Shown here: one piece after another, positions 52,963 to 63,213 of the stretch | Numbering within the stretch: the first letter of the stretch is position 1 | Layout: the number at the start of each line of letters is the position of its first letter | DNA from: Actinomadura chibensis NBRC 106107 | Lineage (GTDB): Bacteria; Actinomycetota; Actinomycetes; Streptosporangiales; Streptosporangiaceae | Direction: 5' to 3' | DNA: 64,000 nucleotides | Assembly: GCF_001552135.1 (NCBI RefSeq) | Contig: NZ_BCQP01000069.1 | Span: 1-64,000 of the forward strand | The notes under the pieces: generated by a model | Seen by the model: the letters and a program-made list of their open reading frames with translations, nothing else | Database searches by the model: none | Told to the model about the DNA's origin: nothing | Program-made: the position numbers and the translations under genes

Positions 52963-53193
52963 GTGGAACAGGCCACACTCGCACGTCGTGGCACCGACGA
53001 TTTCGGGCTGAGCGAGGAGGAGATCCGGCTGCTCGCCCAGATCGCCAGCGGTGTCACCGCCGATGTGGCGGCACGCAAGCTTGAACTGAGCGCACGGACC
53101 TTGCGGCGCCGGTTGCGGACGATCTGCGACCGCCTGGAGGTCAACACCCCTATCGAGGCCGTTGTGTGGGCGGCCCGGAGGCAGCTCATCTAG
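52963..53193 (+). CDS. small stand-alone LuxR-type HTH protein
   Basis: A 76-residue protein that is little more than a LuxR/GerE-like helix-turn-helix: LSEEEIRLLAQIASGVTADV, AARKLELSARTLRRRLRTIC, DRLEVNTPIEAVVWAARRQLI. The second helix has the order A-x-x-x-L-S-A-R-T-x-R-R, as in NarL-type recognition helices. GTG 52963 follows GGGAGGACGGA. The open frame to GTG 52903 adds unconserved residues. It has no sensor domain, so it may be a constitutive DNA-binding protein or partner with another regulator. Similar tiny regulators are common in actinomycetes. Confidence 0.85.
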   Translation: MEQATLARRGTDDFGLSEEEIRLLAQIASGVTADVAARKLELSARTLRRRLRTICDRLEVNTPIEAVVWAARRQLI

Positions 53194-53388
53194 CGGCGGC
53201 CCATGACGCCCGCCAGGGGACGGCGGGCGTCGGCACGAACCAAGGCGGCGAGCACAGACGAATCCCGTCCGACCCCGCAGCGGCGGCGTCGATGTCCTGA
53301 CAGGTAGGTCCCTGCAGGAGGCGTCGCCGCGGACGGTGTTCAAAAGCCCGCCCGCGGAGTTCACAGGCGTGCCCATCCTGCCCTTGCG

Positions 53389-53425
53389 GGCATGCCTTCC
53401 TTGAAAGGCATGCCTTCCCCGACAG
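53389..53425. repeat. GGCATGCC inverted/direct repeat hairpin
   Basis: GGCATGCCTT (53389-53398) and AAGGCATGCC (53405-53414) form a 10-bp stem. A further GGCATGC follows at about 53424. It lies between the LuxR-type gene and the converging NlpC/P60 gene and may terminate one of them. The rest of 53194-53519 holds nothing else that I can support. Confidence 0.6.
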
Positions 53426-53519
53426 GCATGCGGACTCACCACAGGGCCACTTGGGTGCATGTCGATTCGTCTACGCGAAAACGCACGAGCGACGTGTGGT
53501 CCTCAGAGCCGGAGACGGG

Positions 53520-54581
53520 TCAGGCCACTCGGACGCCGCCCGCGAAGGGGCGTCCTGACATCGAGGCGATTTTCACGACGTCGCCGGTGTGCGGCGCGTG
53601 CAGCATCTTGCCGCCTCCGACGTAAATCCCCATGTGGTGGAGGTCGGAGTAGAAGAAGACGAGGTCGCCCGGCTGCAGTTCACTGCGCGACACATGGGTG
53701 CCCGCGTTCCACTGGCTGCCGGTGTAGTGCGGCAGGTTGATGCCGACCTGCTTGTAGGCCCACATGGTGAGTCCGGAGCAGTCGAAGGACGACGGGCCCG
53801 CGGCGCCCCACACGTACGGGCGGCCTATCTTGCCCATCGCGTAGCGCAGCGCCTGGGCGGCCTTCCCGGTACCGATGACGGGGAGGCTGGCGAGCTGGGT
53901 CGGGTCCCGGTCGACGAGCTTTCCGCGCACCTTCTCGTAAGTGCCGGTGACCTTCTTGCGCTGGGCGTCGAGTTCCGTCCGCAGTTGCTTCACCTGCTGG
54001 GCGCGCGTCTCGGCGGACTTGCGCGCGCGCTGGGCGGCCTGCATCGCCTGCATCAGGCCGAGCACCTTCGTGCTGTCCTGCTTGGCGAAGTAGTTCAGGG
54101 TGGCGGCCTGGTCGAGGACGGCCTGCGGGTCCTGGGAGGCGACGAACGAGACGGCGGGGTCGGAGCCGCCCTGCATGTAGCTGGTGGCGGCGAGTGCGCC
54201 GACCTTCTCCCGGATGCCCTGGAGCGACTTCTCCTGCCGCTCCGCGTTCTCCGTGGCGACCTTGGCGGCCCGCTGCGACTGGGCCAGCTTCACCTTGAGC
54301 CCGTTGTACTGCTCGGTGAGCCGCTCCAGGTCGTCGGCGAGCTTGAGCGCCTTGGCCCGGAGCTCCTTGGTGGACGGCTCGGGGTCGGCGTGGGCGACGG
54401 CGATCGTGTGCGGGCTGATCGCGTGCGGGGCCACCGAGAGGGCGACCAGCGCACCGGCCAGCACGGCCGCCCGTCCGCGGAACCGGCCCGCGGGTCGCGG
54501 CGGCGCCGACGCGGCGCCGGGAGGCGTCACGGAACGGGAACGCGCAGATCGTTGAAAGGAAGCAGGGCGCGACGGCTCCAC
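53520..54581 (-). CDS. secreted NlpC/P60 endopeptidase under c-di-AMP riboswitch control
   Basis: A 353-residue exported peptidoglycan hydrolase. The N-terminal signal/anchor is AAVLAGALVALSVAPHAISP, after about 30 basic residues. A coiled coil covers about 70-210 (LADDLERLTEQYNGLKVKLAQS in pieces). The C-terminal NlpC/P60 domain (about 235-353) has the catalytic Cys in SSFDCSGLTMWAYKQ and the His in LHHMGIYVGGGKMLHAPH. GTG 54579-54581 lies eight bases after GAGAGGAG and directly downstream of the riboswitch; the ATG at 54686 would sit inside the riboswitch and is rejected. c-di-AMP control links its expression to turgor and wall remodelling. Confidence 0.94.
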   Translation of the reverse strand: MEPSRPASFQRSARSRSVTPPGAASAPPRPAGRFRGRAAVLAGALVALSVAPHAISPHTIAVAHADPEPSTKELRAKALKLADDLERLTEQYNGLKVKLAQSQRAAKVATENAERQEKSLQGIREKVGALAATSYMQGGSDPAVSFVASQDPQAVLDQAATLNYFAKQDSTKVLGLMQAMQAAQRARKSAETRAQQVKQLRTELDAQRKKVTGTYEKVRGKLVDRDPTQLASLPVIGTGKAAQALRYAMGKIGRPYVWGAAGPSSFDCSGLTMWAYKQVGINLPHYTGSQWNAGTHVSRSELQPGDLVFFYSDLHHMGIYVGGGKMLHAPHTGDVVKIASMSGRPFAGGVRVA

Positions 54582-54600
54582 TGAGATCTCCTCTCCTCGT

Positions 54601-54775
54601 CCGCCTACCGAGTTAGCTGACGGGTTAGGGCCGGAGCAGCCCGTCCGCGCGCACACGCGGATAGATCCACGTGGCTGCGGATTCACCCCTTACGGGCCGA
54701 GGGTGCTCCCCCGAACACTCCGGAAGTGGGTCCCCGGCTCCTCGGGGCGCTGGTTGCGGCCCGGGGACTCGGCGG
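54601..54775 (-). promoter_or_regulatory. c-di-AMP riboswitch (ydaO-yuaA class)
   Basis: Read on the minus strand, the 5-prime P1 arm CCGCC (54771-54775) pairs with GGCGG (54601-54605). Between them are the class hallmarks in order: GAGTCC, CGCAACCAGCG, GGGGACCCA, GGGGGAGCA, CGTAAGGGGTGAATCCGC and CCCGTCAGCTAACTCGGTAGG. These match the conserved core of the ydaO family, which in actinobacteria commonly precedes NlpC/P60 or Rpf genes and turns them off when c-di-AMP is abundant. The ribosome-binding site lies six bases beyond P1. A hairpin-forming GC stretch (about 54625-54660, CGCGTGTGCGCGCG) lies within. Confidence 0.9.
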
Positions 54776-54985
54776 TTCGGCCTTCGTCCAGCGATCGGCC
54801 GACATCAGCGAAGGACACTAACGGAACACGCTTCGGATGCCAACCAGAACCCGCGAAATCGCAGGTCGCGACGCCGTTTCGCGACGGAGTCCGGTGTGCT
54901 CGCGCCGGGCGGACGCACGCGGGCAGCGCGCGAAGCGCGTGCGGAAGGCCGGTGAACTGCCCGCATTCGATAATCTCGCCTGATT

Positions 54986-55507
54986 GTGGAGGTCGTTATC
55001 CGGCGTGCCCGTACCGCCGATGTCCAGGAGATACGCAGGCTGGTCGAGCTGTACGCCGGTTCGGGACGGCGCATGCTGAAGAAGTCCACCGTGAAGCTCT
55101 ACGAGGACGTCCAGGAGTTCTGGGTGGCGGAGGACGTCCAGGGCGGCACGCCGGGACGGGTGGTCGGCTGCGGGGCCCTGCACGTCATGTGGGAGGACCT
55201 CGCCGAGGTTCGCTCGGTCGCTGTCGACGAAGGCTATGGCGGACGCGGCATCGGCCACAGAATCGTCACCCGTCTTCTGGAGACGGCACGGGAACTGGGC
55301 GTGCGGAGGCTGTTCTGTCTTACCTTCGAGGTGGAGTTCTTCGCCCGCCACGGTTTCGAGAAACTTCTGGGGACCCCGGTGTCCCCAGAGGTGTACGAGG
55401 AGCTTCTCCGCTCCTACGACGAGGGCGTTGCGGAGTTCTTGGACCTCGATCGGGTCAAGCCCAATACGTTGGGCAACACCCGGATGTTGCTTCGCCTGGA
55501 GGACTGA
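54986..55507 (+). CDS. amino-acid N-acetyltransferase, ArgA-like short GNAT
   Basis: A 173-residue GNAT enzyme of the short ArgA type found in actinobacteria (the mycobacterial homologue makes N-acetylglutamate for arginine synthesis). It shows IRRARTADVQEIRRLVELYA, a VRSVAVDEGYGGRGIGHRIV acetyl-CoA loop (G-x-G-x-G/A as GYGGRGIG), RRLFCLTFEVEFFARHGFEK and the C-terminal NTLGNTRMLLRL. Length and FFxRxGF match this group. GTG 54986 lies nine bases after TAATCT, so the message may be nearly leaderless. It is transcribed away from the riboswitch; no other arg genes are near. Two RDD genes follow closely. Confidence 0.88.
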   Translation: MEVVIRRARTADVQEIRRLVELYAGSGRRMLKKSTVKLYEDVQEFWVAEDVQGGTPGRVVGCGALHVMWEDLAEVRSVAVDEGYGGRGIGHRIVTRLLETARELGVRRLFCLTFEVEFFARHGFEKLLGTPVSPEVYEELLRSYDEGVAEFLDLDRVKPNTLGNTRMLLRLED

Positions 55508-55511
55508 CCCG

Positions 55512-56345
55512 ATGAGCGATTCCCGCGACCGTGGCGGGCCGTACCACCCCCCACAGGGGCAGGGGTCCTATGGCCCCCCGCCTCCGTACCAAGGTCCTCA
55601 AGGGCAACAGCCTCGGCAACAGCGGCAACCTCAGCAGCAATGGCAGCAACCCCCTCAGCCCCAGCAGCAATGGCAACAGCCCTCTCAGCCCCAACAACAG
55701 GGTTGGGGGCAGCAGCCTTCATACGACGAGTCGTACGGTGCGCCCCATGACCAGTACGGGGGCGGCTCCTATGGGGACGACCTGGCTTTGGCCCCGATCC
55801 TGAGGCGCGCGGGCGCCCGCGTCATCGACAACGCCCTTGTGGCGGTCTTCGGGTTCGCCCTCGTCCTCCCCGTCACGATCGGTGCGTTCGGCTTGGGCAA
55901 GCCGGGCAGCAAGACCGAGGACGACGGGGGTGTGTGGAACTGGCCCATCATCTTCACCCTCTTCTGTGTCCTGTCGGTGCTGCCGTTCCTTTATGAGGCC
56001 ATCCAGCTCTCGATGTCGGGGCGGACGCTGGGGAAGCGTGTGATGGGGATCGGGATCGTCCAGTCCCCTGGTGGGCAGCCACTGACCACGACCCAGGCCG
56101 TCTGGCGCGCTGGGATCGTGCACGTGGGCTATCAGCTCGGTGTCTTCTTCTTCCTCGTCGTTGCGGTGATGGTGTGGGACTACGCCGCCTACGGGATGCT
56201 GCTCGTCTGGGCGGGTGCGCTGATGGCCTACCTGTGGGCGATCTGGGACCAGCCCTTGCACCAGTCCCTCCACGACCGCTTCGCCGGCACGCTCGTCATC
56301 GACGAGCGGGCCGGATACGACGAGTACGACGAGTACACGGAATAG
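55512..56345 (+). CDS. RDD-family membrane protein with Gln/Pro-rich N terminus
   Basis: A 277-residue membrane protein. Residues 1-90 are Gln/Pro/Gly-rich (QQRQPQQQWQQPPQPQQQ) and probably disordered. The RDD domain covers about 100-265: RRAGARVIDNALVAVFGFAL gives the first Arg-Asp pair and helix, then PIIFTLFCVLSVLPFLYEAI, GRTLGKRVMGIGIV and a third helix pair, ending LHDRFAGTLVIDE, the domain's second Asp. RDD proteins may transport ions or small solutes, and some act in Na/H or compatible solute movement; there is no specific assignment. ATG 55512 lies four bases after the acetyltransferase stop. Confidence 0.9.
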   Translation: MSDSRDRGGPYHPPQGQGSYGPPPPYQGPQGQQPRQQRQPQQQWQQPPQPQQQWQQPSQPQQQGWGQQPSYDESYGAPHDQYGGGSYGDDLALAPILRRAGARVIDNALVAVFGFALVLPVTIGAFGLGKPGSKTEDDGGVWNWPIIFTLFCVLSVLPFLYEAIQLSMSGRTLGKRVMGIGIVQSPGGQPLTTTQAVWRAGIVHVGYQLGVFFFLVVAVMVWDYAAYGMLLVWAGALMAYLWAIWDQPLHQSLHDRFAGTLVIDERAGYDEYDEYTE

Positions 56346-56351
56346 GGCCCC

Positions 56352-57026
56352 ATGGAGGCACCGCTCGCCGAACCGGGGCAGCGTCTCCTGGCGCGCATCG
56401 TCGACACGCTCGTCGTTGGCCTGCCCGTCATCATCGTCGTCCGGGAACTGGTGTCCGGACACACCGTGGACGTCGTCGCCCCGCCCGCTGTGGCGGGATG
56501 CATGCTCCTCTACGAGGCGATCCAGCTCGCCCTCTGGGGGCGGACCATCGGCAAGCGCCTCGCCGGTATAGAAGTCGTCATCGACCCAGCGGGCCCTTCC
56601 GTCTACGGGAGGACGCCTAGGGGCGATGCAGGCGAGGCCGCCGTGTCGGTGGACCGTCCCGTGGCCATGGAGACGCCCGCGGGCGCGTCCGCAGGGGGCG
56701 ATGGGGCGGTACCCATGGAGACGGCCGCGGAGGCTGGTGCCGAGTTCGATACCGCGTCCGAGGGTGAGTCGGCGGTGGAGAAGCCGGAAAGCGTGCCCAT
56801 CGGCGACGGAGCTCGCCCCGATGCCGTCCGCGCCGTTCTCCGCGCGGCGATCTATTCGCTGCCGATCGCGGCCCGCCCGATTCCCGTTCTCGGCCTACTC
56901 GGCGGCGTCTTCTGGGTCGCGAACGCGGGCGCGCTGTACGAGGGGACGCGGCGCCAGGCCGTCCACGACAGGCTCACCGGGACGCTGGTGGTAAAAAGCG
57001 CGCCGAGCGATTCAACGGCCTTCTGA
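56352..57026 (+). CDS. RDD-family membrane protein with internal acidic/Ala-rich insert
   Basis: A 224-residue relative of the upstream RDD protein, without the Gln-rich tail. RLLARIVDTLVVGLPVIIVV gives the first helix with the R..D pair, then LLYEAIQLALWGRTIGKRLA. An unusual loop of about 85 Ala/Glu/Pro-rich residues (about 80-155) separates it from the final helix region (LRAAIYSLPIAARPIPVLGL), and RQAVHDRLTGTLVV closes the domain. It starts six bases after the previous stop, so the two probably act together. Function is unknown. Confidence 0.88.
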   Translation: MEAPLAEPGQRLLARIVDTLVVGLPVIIVVRELVSGHTVDVVAPPAVAGCMLLYEAIQLALWGRTIGKRLAGIEVVIDPAGPSVYGRTPRGDAGEAAVSVDRPVAMETPAGASAGGDGAVPMETAAEAGAEFDTASEGESAVEKPESVPIGDGARPDAVRAVLRAAIYSLPIAARPIPVLGLLGGVFWVANAGALYEGTRRQAVHDRLTGTLVVKSAPSDSTAF

Positions 57027-58101
57027 GATCCTCTCCGGGCCCCTCGGCCGCGCTCACCGAGAACGGTCCCACCGCCGTGCCGGGGCCGGTTCGCGGGGCC
57101 CGAGAGGGCGCGCCGAGCGGGCCCCGGCTTTCGCCGGAGATGGCCGCTCTGTTTCGGACGCGGCGCGTTGCCGCGCCGAATGCCAGCTCGCTCAGGTTAC
57201 GGCCCCGAATCGCCAAGGGATCTGTCACGTCCCGGATGGGCCCTCCGGTTTGGGACGCGCTTCATAGACGTTGCACTTGCGTCCGTCCGGCCCCGCCGCA
57301 TAGCGCGGCCGACTCAGTTCGGACGGGACGCGGTCTCGCTTGGAACGCTACCTTTCGCGCCACATGACGCCGGGCTCGGTTGAACCGTGTACCGTTCACA
57401 CATCCCGCTCGGACCGGGTTGAAGAAGTGGGACGCGCGGTGGGATTGTGGCGCAATCTCCCGATTTCGGGATGGTCGACTACCGGCGGCTTCCCGGCGGG
57501 CCCGCACCCCGCCGACTTCCGCCCCCGACGCGGCGGCAAGAGATTTCGGCATCGCCCGACCGGCGGTTATCCGTCCACATCCCCCGGTGGCGGCGTTGAT
57601 CGGCCCGCGCGTCCCCCGCTTGTCCCGGGCCGCCGGGCGCATTCCTGTCCCGGCCTGCGGTTTGTTCCGTTGCCCCGGAGTTAATCCCGGTCGGGGGCGC
57701 CGGGGCGTCCGCCCTGTTAAGGTCGCCCGCGGACCTTTTCGTCGGACGGTCGTACGTTAACTTCCCGGCGGCCCGTCCGGGAGAAAGCCCAGGCCGTCCC
57801 CAAACGCGGGTCAATGCGTGCGCGCCCGCCCAGGTCAGCGTGGGACGCCGTGACTCCGGTCACGGTGATATCGCGCCGTGGTCCACGGCACGGCGGAGAA
57901 ATTCAGGCGCCGTGCGGCGCGCCCTCCGCATGCCCTCCGGACATGCCGGAAACGATGAACCCGATTACTGGCGGTCACCGTGGAAGGGACTTCGTCCAGA
58001 GTGCCGGTACTAGACCGGACGATGGAATTGTCATCGACCGACTCTGCGGTATATCTTTGGCAACCGAATGCAGTTTGCTCAAGCCGAAAGGGTCTGTCCC
58101 C
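57027..58101. other. 1.07-kb gap upstream of lsr2
   Basis: No protein gene is convincing here. The frames are Arg/Pro-rich translations open on both strands. A TTGAACCGTGTACCGTTCA-like near-palindrome lies at about 57379-57398. Low-GC spots around 57715-57770 (GTTAAGG, CGTACGTTAACTTC) and 58015-58075 (GGAATTGTCATCG, GGTATATC) are the best promoter candidates for lsr2. A long leader or a small RNA would fit but is not shown. Confidence 0.5.
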
Positions 58102-58425
58102 ATGGCACAGAAGGTTCAGGTGCTTCTCGTCGACGACCTCGACGGTGGCGAGGCGGACGAGACCGTAGCGTTCTCGATCGACGGCGCCTCCTACGAGATC
58201 GACCTGAGTGGCGCCAACGCGACGAAGCTGCGGGATTCTCTAAAGCCGTTCGTGGAGAAGTCGCGGAAGGCGGGGACGGCCACGCGTCGCCGCCGGCAGC
58301 GCGGCGCGTCCTCCCGCGAGCGCAGCGCCGAGATCCGCGCCTGGGCCAAGAACAATGGCATCAAGGTCAATGAGCGCGGCCGGATCCCGGCCCATGTGAT
58401 CGAACAGTACGAGGCGGCCAACTGA
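58102..58425 (+). CDS. lsr2: Lsr2 nucleoid-associated protein
   Basis: A 107-residue H-NS-like protein that bridges DNA and silences AT-rich and horizontally acquired genes in actinobacteria. The N-terminal oligomerisation domain is MAQKVQVLLVDDLDGGEADE, VAFSIDGASYEIDLS and AKLRDSLKPFVEKSRK-like helices. A basic linker (ATRRRRQRG) follows. The C-terminal DNA-binding domain RAWAKNNGIKVNERGRIP, AHVIEQYEAA contains the minor-groove-inserting RGR. ATG 58102 begins exactly at the family N terminus. Genes order lysS, ..., lsr2, clpC is conserved. A strong hairpin follows. Confidence 0.98.
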   Translation: MAQKVQVLLVDDLDGGEADETVAFSIDGASYEIDLSGANATKLRDSLKPFVEKSRKAGTATRRRRQRGASSRERSAEIRAWAKNNGIKVNERGRIPAHVIEQYEAAN

Positions 58426-58441
58426 CGGCTGGGCCACCGGC

Positions 58442-58467
58442 GGCCCGTCCCGTTCGCGGGACGGGCC
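58442..58467 (+). terminator. TTCG-loop hairpin terminator after lsr2
   Basis: An 11-bp perfect stem GGCCCGTCCCG (58442-58452) / CGGGACGGGCC (58457-58467) with a TTCG loop, 16 bases after the lsr2 stop and without a U-tract. Confidence 0.88.
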
Positions 58468-59046
58468 GCTCGCCGTTTGCGGATGGCCGCCGCGCCGCCG
58501 TTTGCGATCACCGGTCGGATGGCGCACGGGACGCCGTTTGCCGTTGGGGGCCGGGCCGTTCGAGCGAGGCCGCATTGGAGTTCGCGGGCGTCATTCACCG
58601 GCCCGCCGGGGTCATTCGTCGCAACGCGGCGACCGTTCGCGGAGCGTTCATGGTTCGCGAGCTCCGTCCCACCGCCGGTATGGACCGCCCGGGCTTCGCT
58701 TGGACCGTTCGCCGCGGATCGCGGACGGGCGTTCGCTTGTGGCGTAGAGAAAGATCGGTTTACGCGCCCGCGCGACGCGGTAGTGAGGCCGAGCGGGCGC
58801 AACTCCACCCCCAATCGGCACTTCTGGCTCTCGCCCTGGCCCACCTGCGGAAAGCGCCCGTTCGCTTGGGGCGTAGCGGGAACATGACGCACCGATGCGG
58901 TAGTTGGATGAGACTGAACAGCGCTTAGCTGGGGAACGTCTCCTGGTGGGAGTGCACCGGGCGGCCTCCTCGGGGCGGGCTAGCATGCGGAAGGACAGTG
59001 CCGGACGTTCCGGACTCTGCCCAACCGCTCTGTGAGGAGCGACGAG
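58468..59046. other. lsr2-clpC intergenic region with diverged direct duplication
   Basis: No gene is supported. CCGTTTGC and CGTTCGC words recur many times between 58470 and 58700. Two roughly 60-base related segments start near 58727 and 58857: both contain CGTTCGCTTG-GGCGTAG and, some 40 bases later, ACGCGGTAG/ATGCGGTAG, followed by TGAG. They may be a duplicated promoter or regulator site for clpC. GAGGAG at about 59033-59039 is the clpC ribosome-binding site. Confidence 0.5.
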
Positions 59047-61581
<2,535 letters not shown>

Positions 61582-61594
61582 GCTTCGTCCAGAG

Positions 61595-61630
61595 GGGCCC
61601 GCATCGGATTCGTCCGATGCGGGCCCTTCC
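61595..61630 (+). terminator. strong TTCG-loop terminator after clpC
   Basis: A perfect 14-bp stem GGGCCCGCATCGGA (61595-61608) with its complement (61613-61626), a TTCG loop and a short TTCC tail, 13 bases after the stop. Confidence 0.93.
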
Positions 61631-61691
61631 GCATGCGTGCGCGGCGCCTGTGAGGGCACAGGGAGGGCCGGACGATTCGCAGGAGCCACGG

Positions 61692-62093
61692 ATGAACGAC
61701 GCACCACGCATGACCCTGTCCGCCCCTGTGCTGGACGCTCCCGACCCGCACGCCCTGGCGGACTTCTACCAGCGCCTCCTGGGCTGGAAGGTCGTCCAGG
61801 ACGAATCTGACTGGGTGAAGCTGCGTCCGCCGAGCGGGGGCACGGGCCTGTCGTTCCAGACGGAGCCGATCCACGCCGCCCCGACCTGGCCTGCGGTCGC
61901 GGGCGAGCAGCAGATCCAAGCCCACCTGGACTTCGAGGTGGAGGATCTGGACAGGGCGGGCGCGCACGCTGAGGCCATGGGTGCGGTCCTGGCCGACTGG
62001 CAGCCCGACGACGAGGTCCGTGTGTATCTGGACCCGGTGGGACACCCGTTCTGCCTCTTCCTGCCGGAGCCGGAGGCTCCGTTGGAGCCGTAG
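61692..62093 (+). CDS. VOC/glyoxalase-like domain protein
   Basis: A 133-residue single-domain vicinal-oxygen-chelate fold protein with two beta-alpha-beta-beta-beta halves: APVLDAPDPHALADFYQRLLGW and then HLDFEVEDLDRAGAHAEAMGA, ending VYLDPVGHPFCLFLPEPE (family DPxGHPFCL). Members bind metals for dioxygenase, isomerase or resistance activities; this DUF/Glyoxalase_6-like type has no defined substrate. ATG 61692 follows AGGAGCCACGG. A TTATCCACA box begins four bases after the stop. Confidence 0.88.
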   Translation: MNDAPRMTLSAPVLDAPDPHALADFYQRLLGWKVVQDESDWVKLRPPSGGTGLSFQTEPIHAAPTWPAVAGEQQIQAHLDFEVEDLDRAGAHAEAMGAVLADWQPDDEVRVYLDPVGHPFCLFLPEPEAPLEP

Positions 62094-62097
62094 CCGG

Positions 62098-62106
62098 TTA
62101 TCCACA
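62098..62106 (+). other. perfect DnaA-box-like TTATCCACA after VOC gene
   Basis: TTATCCACA lies four bases after the VOC stop, in the same strand and relative position as those at 19582 and 32571. Confidence 0.6.
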
Positions 62107-62280
62107 GACCGACGTTCCACTTCTCTTCGCGGGACGGGTGCTCGACGCTGGAACCAACGAACCGCTGATCTTCGAGGCGGGGCCGGGGACGCTCTCGGAT
62201 TGTCGGAGGCGGGGCATAGGATTCGAACATATGATCGAGAGTGCCGGGCTCGACGGCGATGATGAGTGAGGGGGAGCGGC

Positions 62281-62952
62281 GTGGTGGCGGCGCGGGGCGG
62301 GCGTGGTGAGGAAGGACGGGGCGGGGTGGCTCATGTCGCGGAGGGGTACGTCGCGGAGGCTTTTCTGCGTGACGTCCGGGCGCGGGCGCCCGCGCAGTTG
62401 CCGATCTTCCGGTCGCGGCTGCAGGGCGAGTTGTTAGCGCGCCTGCTGCTCGGCCCGGTGCGCGAGCTGGCGATGCTCGACCTCGCCGTGATGCTCCGCA
62501 CCGACCTGGGGAGTGTCATGCGCGAGGTGGATCGTCAGGCCCGGGCGGGGATCCTCGTCCTGCGGCGCACCTTGGCCGGACGGCTGGTCCGGCGGAACGT
62601 GGAAAGCCCCCTGTACGAGCCGCTCGCCCATCTGCTGATGCTGACGTTCGGCCCTGCGGCGGTGGTGGCGGAGGAGTTCGGGCGGCTGCCGTCCGTCCGG
62701 GAGGTCCATCTGTTCGGCGCCTGGGCCGAGCGGTACGAGCACGTCCCCGGTGACCAGCCGACCGACGTGGAGGTCCTGGTCATCGGCGACCTCGCTCCGG
62801 ATGTCGCGTTCGACACCGCCCAGGAGGCCGCCGCACGTCTCGGCCTTCCGGTGCATCCGGTCGTCCGCACCGCCTCCCAGTGGGAGGACGACACCGACCC
62901 ATTCCTCCGCGAAATCCGCACCGGCCCCCTGGTCCGCATCCACCCTCCCTAA
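62281..62952 (+). CDS. winged-helix plus nucleotidyltransferase-fold protein
   Basis: A roughly 223-residue protein. An ArsR-like winged helix covers about 40-100 (RLQGELLARLLLGPVRELAM, LDLAVMLRTDLGSVMREVDR, AGILVLRRTLAGRLVRRN). The C-terminal half has the minimal nucleotidyltransferase layout: VREVHLFGAWAERYEHVPGD, PTDVEVLVIGDLA and LGLPVHPVVRT. The usual G-S motif and paired acidic residues are degenerate (FGAWAER; D-V-E-V), so catalysis is doubtful. Such HTH-MNT fusions resemble antitoxin/toxin-type or tRNA-nucleotidyltransferase-like regulators. GTG 62281 after GAGGGGGAG is preferred; GTG 62266 and 62326 are alternatives. It has no toxin partner beside it. Confidence 0.75.
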   Translation: MVAARGGRGEEGRGGVAHVAEGYVAEAFLRDVRARAPAQLPIFRSRLQGELLARLLLGPVRELAMLDLAVMLRTDLGSVMREVDRQARAGILVLRRTLAGRLVRRNVESPLYEPLAHLLMLTFGPAAVVAEEFGRLPSVREVHLFGAWAERYEHVPGDQPTDVEVLVIGDLAPDVAFDTAQEAAARLGLPVHPVVRTASQWEDDTDPFLREIRTGPLVRIHPP

Positions 62953-63213
62953 GCCCCCGCTTCACCCCTCCCGGCCGTGGCATGGCCGCTGGCAGCGACC
63001 GAACTGACACCGGCACGGCGATCCTCGGCGGCCGCCACAATTCCCGCTCCGATCTGGCTCAGGGCGAGACCCGAAGGGGCGGGACGGTTCAACTCCGGGG
63101 TGCCGCACAAGGCCTGAGGGAGCGGGGGCGGTTTGGTTCAGAGGGGCGTCTGAGACCTGAAGGGGCCGGGGTGGTCTGGTTCGGGGACGTGCGGGAGCTG
63201 GAGGGGGCGGGGG

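Noticed and set aside
57380..57760. Open frame in the gap upstream of lsr2
   Set aside because: Arg/Pro-rich with no domain, overlapped by equally long frames on the other strand.
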